In this document: positions 53,266 through 61,337 of the stretch, in pieces
How positions within the stretch are numbered: position 1 is the first letter of the stretch
Layout: every line of letters starts with the position of its first letter
Source of the DNA: Reclinomonas americana ATCC 50394
Lineage: Eukaryota > Jakobida > Jakobea > Jakobida
Length of the DNA: 64,000 nt
Direction of reading: 5' to 3'
Assembly: GCA_048213135.1 (NCBI GenBank)
Contig: PS015009.1
Span: forward strand, 558,001 to 622,000
The notes under the pieces: model-generated
The model's database searches: none
What the model saw: the letters and a program-made list of their open reading frames with translations, nothing else
What the model was told of the DNA's origin: nothing
Position numbers and translations under genes: made by a program

Positions 53266-54735
53266 ATGGCAAACGAAACGAACATTTTCCAGGAGCTTAT
53301 CGCTCATTGCAAAGAATACGGTTACATTTTCCAGTCGTCTGAGATATACGACGGGCTGAGTGCGGTATATGATTACGGCCAGAATGGTGCCCAGCTGAAA
53401 AAGAACATCCGCGACTACTGGTGGAAAAGCATGACGCAACTGCACGACAATATCGTAGGTATTGACGCCGCCATTTTTATGCACCCCACCACCTGGAAGG
53501 CCAGTGGTCACGTCGACAATTTCAGTGATCCGATGATCGACAACAAAGACAGTAAAAAGAGGTACCGCGTTGATCACCTCATTGAAGGTTATGCCGACGA
53601 ACTTACGGCACAGGGCAAAGAAGCCGAAGCCAAAGCGTTACTGGAACAGATGGATGCACTTATCGCCAAAGATGATTTCGCGGGACTGAAACAACTGATA
53701 GAGGACAATAAGATACAATGCTCGGTGAGCAAGACCAGCAACTGGACAGACGTTCGCCAGTTCAACCTCATGTTCAAAACTGAGTTTGGCGCTGTAGCCA
53801 GCGATAATCCCGATGACAACATCGTTTACCTGCGTCCCGAAACGGCACAGGGTATATTCGTGAACTTCCTGAACGTGCAAAAAACCGGCAGAATGAAAAT
53901 TCCATTCGGTATCGCTCAAACCGGTAAAGCTTTCCGCAACGAGATCGTAGCCCGACAGTTCATCTTCCGTATGCGGGAGTTTGAACAGATGGAGATGCAG
54001 TTCTTCATTCGCCCTGGCACCCAGGTGGAATGGTACAACTACTGGAAAGAGGAACGCAAAAAATGGCATGAAAGCCTGGGCATACCAGCAGAGAAGCTCC
54101 GTTTTCACAACCATGTGAAACTGGCCCACTATGCTGACAATGCGCTGGATATTGAATTTGAATTTCCATTTGGCTGGAAAGAGCTGGAAGGTATCCACAG
54201 CCGCGGCGACTTCGACCTGAGCCAGCATCAGCAATACAGCAAAAAGAAAATGCAGTATTTCGATAATGACCTGGATGAGAACGGCAAACCTTATGGTAAT
54301 TACGTGCCTTATGTAGTGGAAACATCCGTTGGCCTTGACAGGTTATTCCTGACCATTTTAAGTATGGCGTATGCAGACGAAAAATGGACGAAGGAAGACG
54401 GAACACCCGATGGCCGCGTGGTGCTGAAGATACCGGCTAAGATCGCTCCTACCAAACTGGCCATCCTGCCACTGCTGAAGAAAGACGGTCTGCCCGAAAT
54501 AGCACGCGACCTGATGAACGATTGCAAAGGCTCCTTTCATTGTTTTTATGAAGAGAAGGATGCTATTGGTAAACGCTACCGCCGTATGGATGCCATTGGT
54601 ACGCCTTTCTGTGTAACCATCGACCACCAGACCAAGGAAGACAATACGGTTACCATCCGTTACAGGGACACCATGGTGCAGGAAAGAATTCCTTTATCGG
54701 AAGTAAAAAACCTGGTACTGCAAAAGATCAGCTGA
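53266..54735 (+). CDS. glyS: Glycyl-tRNA synthetase (single-chain type)
   Basis: A 489-residue alpha2-type glycyl-tRNA synthetase that charges tRNA-Gly. It starts with FQELIAHCKEYGYIFQSSEIYDGLSAVYDYG and has the class II motifs FRNEIVARQFIFRMREFEQMEMQFF and the conserved ETSVGLDRLFLTIL. It has the C-terminal anticodon-binding domain with LAILPLLKKDG and ends VKNLVLQKIS. It is followed by a clear terminator. Confidence 0.97.
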   Translation: MANETNIFQELIAHCKEYGYIFQSSEIYDGLSAVYDYGQNGAQLKKNIRDYWWKSMTQLHDNIVGIDAAIFMHPTTWKASGHVDNFSDPMIDNKDSKKRYRVDHLIEGYADELTAQGKEAEAKALLEQMDALIAKDDFAGLKQLIEDNKIQCSVSKTSNWTDVRQFNLMFKTEFGAVASDNPDDNIVYLRPETAQGIFVNFLNVQKTGRMKIPFGIAQTGKAFRNEIVARQFIFRMREFEQMEMQFFIRPGTQVEWYNYWKEERKKWHESLGIPAEKLRFHNHVKLAHYADNALDIEFEFPFGWKELEGIHSRGDFDLSQHQQYSKKKMQYFDNDLDENGKPYGNYVPYVVETSVGLDRLFLTILSMAYADEKWTKEDGTPDGRVVLKIPAKIAPTKLAILPLLKKDGLPEIARDLMNDCKGSFHCFYEEKDAIGKRYRRMDAIGTPFCVTIDHQTKEDNTVTIRYRDTMVQERIPLSEVKNLVLQKIS

Positions 54736-54761
54736 TCAGTTTTCAATTACCAAAACATAGT

Positions 54762-54788
54762 AAGGGAGCCTCATCAGCTCCCTTTTTC
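54762..54788 (+). terminator. Terminator after glyS
   Basis: AAGGGAGC (54762-54769) and GCTCCCTT (54777-54784) pair with a 7-base loop and lead into TTTTT. Confidence 0.85.
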
Positions 54789-54812
54789 ATTACCGTATTT
54801 TAATGGTTGGAA

Positions 54813-54986
54813 TTATTTATTGGCAAGCTCTTCCTCCACGTGCATCTCAATAGATTTTTCCGCTTCCCTCAGTTCCATGTGCAGCAACTCCCATAACTCC
54901 GGCTCATCGGGCTCTGTTAACCCGGCTTGTGCATAAGCGGCTTTGGCTTTGGGCAGCCATTCTTCAAAAGACAAGTCTACATACAT
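54813..54986 (-). CDS. Small hypothetical acidic protein, 57 aa
   Basis: A short frame starting at ATG 54986 (YVDLSFEEWLPKAKAAYAQAGLTEPDEPELWELLHMEL...). It is rich in Glu and Ala and has a helical pattern. The frame is open from a TTG at 55025, but the ATG start is preferred. No family is recognised; it lies between glyS and the reductase gene. Confidence 0.55.
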   Translation of the reverse strand: MYVDLSFEEWLPKAKAAYAQAGLTEPDEPELWELLHMELREAEKSIEMHVEEELANK

Positions 54987-55050
54987 GAGTATATGTTTTA
55001 AGAAAGTAAATAGTTCAATTGGCAAATGATCAAATCAGCACATTTTCAGA

Positions 55051-55779
55051 TTACCCATACAACTCCTGGTGTATCGCCTTACGGTCGTACCCCAGTTCCT
55101 GTATGCGCATCTTAGCCTCATCAATCATGGCCTTCCACCCACAGAGGAAGAAAGAAGCCGGGGGATTATTGTTGCCTTTGCAAATCTTATCATAGATGGC
55201 ATGCACATAACCGTGTGCGCCTTCCCAATTCTCGCGGCTGAGCGTGGGTATGTAGTGAAAGCCCGGCATGCTGTCGCTCAACGCTTTCAGTTCATCAAAA
55301 TACAGCAGGTCGGCCTTGGTACGACAACCAAAAAGCAGGTAAATATCTTTGTGCGGAATATTATGCAGCTTGATGTAATTCGCCATACTCCTGAACGGTG
55401 CGATACCCGTTCCGGTACAAATAAGAAAGAGATCCTTCTCGTAATTCTCTTCATGCAGGGTAAACACACCTACAGGTCCGCGTAACGTGAGTTCGCTTCC
55501 TTCTTTTATTTCGTTGAAAAGATAAGTGGTGCCCGCGCCACCGTCCAGCAATACAATACACAACTCAAAAACATTGGTACCATCGGGCCAGCTGGCAATG
55601 GAGTAACTGCGCCAGCGCTTGTTGGGCTTTTCGTGTATGGGCAGATCGAGTGTAACGAACTGTCCCGGCTTAAAGTCGAATCGTTCCAGTTCAGGCACCT
55701 GGATAAAAAAACGACGGGTGTTGTAGGTCTGTTGTTCGATCCGGATCACTTTACCGGTACGCCAGGGTTCAAGTGCCAT
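55051..55779 (-). CDS. Ferredoxin--NADP reductase-like flavoprotein
   Basis: A 242-residue FAD/NAD(P)-binding reductase. The FAD domain has RWRSYSIASWPDG and the NAD(P) domain has CTGTGIAPFRSM and the GCRTKADLLYFDEL strand. The FFLCGWKAMIDEA and Tyr-ending C-terminus (QELYG) fit the ferredoxin-NADP reductase family. Its redox partner in this window could be the small Fe-S protein, but they are 42 kb apart. Confidence 0.9.
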   Translation of the reverse strand: MALEPWRTGKVIRIEQQTYNTRRFFIQVPELERFDFKPGQFVTLDLPIHEKPNKRWRSYSIASWPDGTNVFELCIVLLDGGAGTTYLFNEIKEGSELTLRGPVGVFTLHEENYEKDLFLICTGTGIAPFRSMANYIKLHNIPHKDIYLLFGCRTKADLLYFDELKALSDSMPGFHYIPTLSRENWEGAHGYVHAIYDKICKGNNNPPASFFLCGWKAMIDEAKMRIQELGYDRKAIHQELYG

Positions 55780-55812
55780 AACAAGCGATTTGTTTAGGGT
55801 AAGATACTAAGG

Positions 55813-55829
55813 AAAATCAAAAGTAAAAA
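55813..55829. repeat. Copy of TCAAAAGTAAAAA-family repeat
   Basis: Identical over 17 bases to 2588-2604. It lies just outside the start of the ferredoxin reductase and beside the end of the large peptidase gene. Confidence 0.55.
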
Positions 55830-55849
55830 TGTAAAAATCAAAAACGGTC

Positions 55850-58800
55850 TCAGGGTATGGACAGCTTTACGGTGCGGGTGCCGTTGTCCGTTACTATTTT
55901 CAGCAGGTACAATCCTTTTGCCAAACCGGAGAGATCCGCCTGGTTCAACCGGCCCTGCAACAGGACAGAACTGACCTGCCGCCCTGCGGGATCAACAACA
56001 ATGAGCCTGCGGCAGTTAACCGTTGAGGTTATGTTGAGTTGGCCCCCGGTAAGCGGGTTGGGGTAAACACGGACATCTTCTTCCGCGGCATCAAAATTCA
56101 GTTTCCGCACAGGAGAATAACTGAAATGTCCGTCTTTATCCACCATCTTCAGGCGGTAGTAGTTCCAACCACTGAAAGGAAGCGGGTCTGTGTGCTGGTA
56201 ATTCAGCCGGCCCGCGCTGTTGAGGGCCGTTTCATTTCCTATCGCGGCAAAATCGAGGCCATTGCCGCTTCGTTCAATAATGTATTGCGAAGTATTGATC
56301 TCGTTCTCCGTCGTCCATAACAGCAATGCCTGTTTGCCCTGCTTCATTACATCAAACGCAATAAGATGCAGGGGAAGAGGCTGATTACCGTTGATGCCGC
56401 CATTGTTGAGCCAGAACTCGCTGAAGCTGTTCACCGGAAATTCGGCGTAGTAGCCGTTATCGTAAGGAATGATCTCGGTGTTGGCTGGAAGAATATAACT
56501 GTAAGCACCGCCGAAGTTATCATCCAGCGTTCCGTTTTCCTGGACGGCTGTACCGCTGTACTTCGTCACGCCCAGTTCATAGGCATCCGCCGGTTTGCTG
56601 CAACTGCCACAGCCGGTGGCATTGATGAGACTTACCGCTTCCGCTTCCGTAAAATAAAAACGAACGGTGGTATAACCCGCGGGCTGGTTGGCCGGGCGGA
56701 TCACGATATTCCTGTTCAGGTAATATTGGCTGTTGCGGGTGCGTACCGTTCCGGAATAAGGATAACCATCAACAACAGTGCTGCCCAGGTTATTCCCGTT
56801 GGCATTAATGGAAGCCACTCTTCTTCCGCCTGAAGTGAAGTGCACCCAATTACTGCCACTAACCGTTTGCGTTAGTCCGGTTACAGATGTACCGGTATAA
56901 ATAAGTGCCTTGTCAAAAATATGGATATCATCCACCCCTACCCCGTCGGTATTCAGCGCGGAATTACTTGACATTACAATACGGAAGCGAACGGCAGTAC
57001 CTTTCACCGGTATGTCGATGCTGGCCACATGCCACCTGGGAATGGAGGTACGCCACTGGTTAGCGCCCGTAGGATCATTGTACCAGTTGGTGCCTGCGCC
57101 GTTGGTACCCAGTTTACTCCAGGTAACACCGTCAACGGAATATTCCACCCAGTTGTAATCCGTTGGAGTGGCATCTTCAATAAGAAAAATATGACTGAAA
57201 GACAGTACGGGTTGTGTAAGCGAACTCAGGTCAAAACAGGGAGAGTACAAATAAGAATACTCCCTGTTCTGGTAATTGGTCGTAAGACCTGTCACCCAGG
57301 CTTTGGTTCCATTAGCGGCTTTGCTGATCACTTGCTTACCCGGTATACCCCATTGCCAGCTGCTGTTCTGTCCGCCAGTATACCAACCGCCATCGCCTGC
57401 TTCAAAGCCTTCGAGGTAGGGATAGCTATTTACGAGTGCGCTGGTGTGTAAACGATAGTTGAGCACACTGTCATTGGCGGCATAGTTATCTGAAGGTTCA
57501 TCTACCCAGAAATCAAAAGTGTAACCGGTGTTGGCTGCAAGGTTCACCGGCGCCGGAAAGGTATAGCTGTTTACACCGGGTAATAATGTGCCGATGCTGC
57601 CTGCTACAGGTGCGCCGTTATTCACCCGGTAATACACGGGAACGTTATTAAAAGTGGCAGCGCTGTAATTTTTTATGGAAAGGGTAACGGGTTGTGATCC
57701 CGCCATGCCGCAGCCATTCACCGCGGGAGATGTTACCGACAATATACCGATGTCGCTGCTTACTTCCTGCAGCTGCACATCATCAAAAGTATAACCATCA
57801 TCCTGGTCAAGATCGGGGTAAGGAATATTGGCCGATGTATTTCCCTGCTGACCAAACTTCACCTGGAAGCTGGTGCCGATGGCCTGCACCGGCAGTACCG
57901 TATCCAGTACATCATTGATGTTGACAGAAGCATGTTTCCATCCACCCATGGCTGCCTGGTTGTACACAAGATCGTAGGCGTACACCCAGGGCTGTGTATC
58001 ATTGCCTCTTATCCATACTTTATTGTTCGGGTTATTGGCCTGGCCATGATTTTTATACCAGAAGTCCAAACGCAGCTGGTTGCCGGTATTGTACGTAGCG
58101 ATATTATAGGTCATCAGCAGGCTGTCAGTATTCAGCGCCGCGTTGTAAGGAAACTGGTCGAGTGTAACAGCTTTGCTGCCGCTGTAGGCGAAACCGGTAT
58201 TCACAAAAGTACGGGCACGTCCGCGTACAGTATTTGTTTTCAGATCGGCTTTATCAATACCGTCGAAACCAATGGTGCTGGTCGTATATGTTTTTACAGT
58301 TGCTGTTTCAAAGTCGTCGGTCACGGGCAGTGTGAGCGGCGGGTTAGCGATATTTTTTATAGTGATGGTGGTGGTATCATCCAGCACTTCATTGTCGCCG
58401 GTACGTTTCACCCATGCTTTGATCGTATACACACCGGGGGAAAGAAACGCGTTGGTTGCCGCGAAACTGTAGGTGTAGGTACCCAGTGCTGCCACCACGG
58501 TGGAAGAACTTTCATTAATGATCGCTCCGCCATTGACCTGGTAATACAATTGGTAGGTGCCCGACGATGCCGCATTGTCGAGGTTCTTTATGGTAAGCCT
58601 TACCTGTTCCGATCCTGTGAAGGCCGACGACGTAAGTTCCCTGCCGCTTACCGGTGCAATAATGGAGACGGCTTTAAAATTATTATCGTAAGCAGGCAGA
58701 CTGCAGGTACCGCTTGCCGGGGTAACCGTAACCGCTACAGAGCGTCTTCCATGCTCCGCGTTGTTTTTTGCTCTTACCGAAAACCAATACGCGGTTGAAC

Positions 58801-61129
58801 TGCTGAGCCCTTTTACCAGGTAATTGAGCGATGTGGTGTTGGCGATCACCGTCATGGTATCACCCATCAGTTGCATAACATCGTAAGAAGTAGCACCGCT
58901 TACTGCGGTCCAGCTCAGTTGTACAAAACCTTCGCAGGGTACGGTTTGACTAATGACCGGTTGTCCCAGCACAATAAATATGGTATCGCTTACATCGCTG
59001 TAAACGGAAGCGTTACGTTTTACCCTGATGCGGCCGAGGTTGGTAACCGTGGAAGGCACCACCCAGGGAATGGATTTGCTGTCTGCCGGAACACCATTAT
59101 TGATGGTCGTCCAGTTGCTGTTGTCATCGGTATATTCAACAGTGAATGTTTTGCCTTCATCACCGAAGGCCGTCCACCTGATGTTCTCCGTTTCACCGGG
59201 CACCCATGTTTCGCCGCCGAAAGGGTGCTCTACGGTAATACCATTCATATCGAACTGGTAGGTTACCACGTAATCCTGCGTGCCCTGCGGTATGGAGAAT
59301 GCGCTGATATTGATATTGTAGTTGCCTGGCGTTGGATCTTCAATCACCACCTGTTCCATATTATTGATGTGATCGACCTGTGGTGAAGCTTCCTGTTGTA
59401 CATTGGCAGGTGTTGCATCGGGAACAAGCGGCAGGTAAGGGTTGGATGATGGATCGGTAACTACAAGATCGAGATCATTCACCAGCGTACTGGCAGCATT
59501 GGGCAAAGCCGATGTATCCGCCCAGTACAGCATTACCTTCAGCCAGCGTACACCCGCCGGTACTGTTATGGAATAAGACTGCGGCAACCCGGTACTGTTG
59601 CCCGTAAAGAACTGGTTGGCTTCCAGCGCCTCCACCGCCCTGCGTGTATTGAGCATGCCAAAGCCATAAGTAAAATCAGGACCATGCTTGCCAAGATCTT
59701 CAGCCGTATTGCAAAGCAGGGCTTTTATCAAATCGGCACGGGGCGTAGCACCGCCGAAAAGCCGCCTGTATTTTTCATTGAGCAGGGCCGCGGCACCGGT
59801 AACCACAGGGGAAGCCATACTGGTACCGCTGTTAACACCGTAAGTATTGTTTTGTCTTGTTGATATCTGCCACTCTCCTTTAGCCATGATCTCCGGTTTT
59901 ATCCTTCCGTCGTTCACAGGGCCCCGGCTCGTAAAATCAGTTCTCCGGTAATTGGAATCAACGGCGCCAACGGTGAGTACATTCTTGGCCGCCTGCCAGC
60001 CGCTTTTAACGGTAGCAAAGGAATCGGGATAAGGCGAACAGGTATACCCGCCATCATTGCCCGCCGCGAAAATGTGCAGCAGCGTTTTGTTCTGCCGCAT
60101 CTGGTTATCTACATACTGGCTCAGTATATCATAAACCCCGGCGCCCCCGCAGCTGTCATCTGCATCGGTATAAGAGTTGTTGGTGGCCACCAGGTTATTA
60201 TCGGTAACGTATACCGGCGCATTGGTAACAATATCGCTGAACCAGTGGCTGATGAGCGTGGAACGCGGCGCCATCCCTTTATACAAAGGATTGAGTATAC
60301 CTCCACCACTAACGGTACCGGATACATGTATTCCGTGGAAACTGATGGGGAAAGGTACGCGGTTGATGACCCGTGCTGAAAAATCAACATGAGCGGTGCT
60401 GATCTCTCCATTATCACCTACACCCACTACTACATCTTTACCATTGAGATTTTGTCCCCATGCTGATTGCAGTCCGCCTATACCATGCATGGCCGTGCTG
60501 TTATAGTTCAGTTCTTTTTCTTTGAAAGATTGCCTGCTGAGCGAGGCCACAAAAGGAAGGGCAGCTATACCTGCGATGACATCTTTACCGGGCCTGATAA
60601 AAATGATGCCCGGCGTGTTGAATTTTGTTGTCACCAGAACGGCGCCCAGTGATTGCAGTTGGGCTTCCGCTTCCGCTCTGCTGATGCCGGGTATTAAACC
60701 CACTGCAACAGGATCCTGGGAAAGCGGTTTTGCATCCGCCATAACAAGTGCAATATCGCGGTCATACTTATACAGAGCGGGAACCACGGCTGCGGAGTGA
60801 ATATGCCATGCCGCAGCATCTGAAAAATTAAACCCTTCCGCCACGCTGGCGAAATAAGCATTGGATGGAATATAGGCCCCCAGTTGTATACCTTTTGCTT
60901 CCAGTTGCCGCCTTACAGCAATGGATGGTAGTTCGGTAAACCGGAGCAATACATAATAGCGACCGGCATATAGGGACGGGGTAATTTTTTCCTTTTGAGT
61001 CCAGGGTCCGCGGAATGCGTTTTCAGCCGTCAACACACCATTGGCAAAACGGACCGGTTGAATGGCCTCCTGCCCGCGTACAGCCAGCAGGGATAAAGCA
61101 GTAAAAATGAAAAGATAGAGTTTCTTCAT
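55850..61129 (-). CDS. Secreted subtilisin-like serine peptidase with T9SS type A sorting domain
   Basis: A 1759-residue exported S8 peptidase. Signal peptide about 1-19, a propeptide-like stretch, then the catalytic domain: Asp in VGVGDNGEISTAHVDF, His in HGIHVSGTVSGGG, oxyanion Asn in AAGNDGG and Ser in GTSMASPVVTGAAALL. After this come FN3-like and other beta-sandwich domains (about 640-1650), including AWFSVRAKN. The end carries a T9SS type A sorting domain (VRVYPNPLTGGQLNI; RRLIVVDPAGRQV; LYLLKIVTDNGTRTVKLSIP). Secretion through the GldKLMN system encoded at 22-27 kb is inferred. The ATG at 61129 is 208 bases from mfd. Confidence 0.93.
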   Translation of the reverse strand: MKKLYLFIFTALSLLAVRGQEAIQPVRFANGVLTAENAFRGPWTQKEKITPSLYAGRYYVLLRFTELPSIAVRRQLEAKGIQLGAYIPSNAYFASVAEGFNFSDAAAWHIHSAAVVPALYKYDRDIALVMADAKPLSQDPVAVGLIPGISRAEAEAQLQSLGAVLVTTKFNTPGIIFIRPGKDVIAGIAALPFVASLSRQSFKEKELNYNSTAMHGIGGLQSAWGQNLNGKDVVVGVGDNGEISTAHVDFSARVINRVPFPISFHGIHVSGTVSGGGILNPLYKGMAPRSTLISHWFSDIVTNAPVYVTDNNLVATNNSYTDADDSCGGAGVYDILSQYVDNQMRQNKTLLHIFAAGNDGGYTCSPYPDSFATVKSGWQAAKNVLTVGAVDSNYRRTDFTSRGPVNDGRIKPEIMAKGEWQISTRQNNTYGVNSGTSMASPVVTGAAALLNEKYRRLFGGATPRADLIKALLCNTAEDLGKHGPDFTYGFGMLNTRRAVEALEANQFFTGNSTGLPQSYSITVPAGVRWLKVMLYWADTSALPNAASTLVNDLDLVVTDPSSNPYLPLVPDATPANVQQEASPQVDHINNMEQVVIEDPTPGNYNINISAFSIPQGTQDYVVTYQFDMNGITVEHPFGGETWVPGETENIRWTAFGDEGKTFTVEYTDDNSNWTTINNGVPADSKSIPWVVPSTVTNLGRIRVKRNASVYSDVSDTIFIVLGQPVISQTVPCEGFVQLSWTAVSGATSYDVMQLMGDTMTVIANTTSLNYLVKGLSSSTAYWFSVRAKNNAEHGRRSVAVTVTPASGTCSLPAYDNNFKAVSIIAPVSGRELTSSAFTGSEQVRLTIKNLDNAASSGTYQLYYQVNGGAIINESSSTVVAALGTYTYSFAATNAFLSPGVYTIKAWVKRTGDNEVLDDTTTITIKNIANPPLTLPVTDDFETATVKTYTTSTIGFDGIDKADLKTNTVRGRARTFVNTGFAYSGSKAVTLDQFPYNAALNTDSLLMTYNIATYNTGNQLRLDFWYKNHGQANNPNNKVWIRGNDTQPWVYAYDLVYNQAAMGGWKHASVNINDVLDTVLPVQAIGTSFQVKFGQQGNTSANIPYPDLDQDDGYTFDDVQLQEVSSDIGILSVTSPAVNGCGMAGSQPVTLSIKNYSAATFNNVPVYYRVNNGAPVAGSIGTLLPGVNSYTFPAPVNLAANTGYTFDFWVDEPSDNYAANDSVLNYRLHTSALVNSYPYLEGFEAGDGGWYTGGQNSSWQWGIPGKQVISKAANGTKAWVTGLTTNYQNREYSYLYSPCFDLSSLTQPVLSFSHIFLIEDATPTDYNWVEYSVDGVTWSKLGTNGAGTNWYNDPTGANQWRTSIPRWHVASIDIPVKGTAVRFRIVMSSNSALNTDGVGVDDIHIFDKALIYTGTSVTGLTQTVSGSNWVHFTSGGRRVASINANGNNLGSTVVDGYPYSGTVRTRNSQYYLNRNIVIRPANQPAGYTTVRFYFTEAEAVSLINATGCGSCSKPADAYELGVTKYSGTAVQENGTLDDNFGGAYSYILPANTEIIPYDNGYYAEFPVNSFSEFWLNNGGINGNQPLPLHLIAFDVMKQGKQALLLWTTENEINTSQYIIERSGNGLDFAAIGNETALNSAGRLNYQHTDPLPFSGWNYYRLKMVDKDGHFSYSPVRKLNFDAAEEDVRVYPNPLTGGQLNITSTVNCRRLIVVDPAGRQVSSVLLQGRLNQADLSGLAKGLYLLKIVTDNGTRTVKLSIP

Positions 61130-61322
61130 CCCGGGGGTTTATGCCTTATCAAAAATATCAATTAAACCATTGATAAGACAATATGGATAACGGTTTTGTT
61201 GCCCGCTTAGTATGAATTTCTGTCCATTTGGCAAGGCCTGAGCTTTTTCCCGGCAAAGAGCCGGGGAACACGGAGATTCACGTTCTGTTCCTCTCCTGCA
61301 TCAATCTGAACGGCACATTTCG

Positions 61323-61330
61323 TATCTTTG
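61323..61330 (+). promoter_or_regulatory. Putative -7 element giving near-leaderless mfd
   Basis: TATCTTTG matches TAnnTTTG fully and ends 7 bases before the mfd ATG at 61338. I see no clear -33 TTTG. The rest of the gap holds a CCCGGC/GCCGGG hairpin at 61249-61265. Confidence 0.4.
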
Positions 61331-61337
61331 CGCCGCG

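Noticed and set aside
57932-58798. A 288-residue open frame antisense to the subtilase
   Set aside because: The minus-strand gene has clear domains here; the antisense frame has none.
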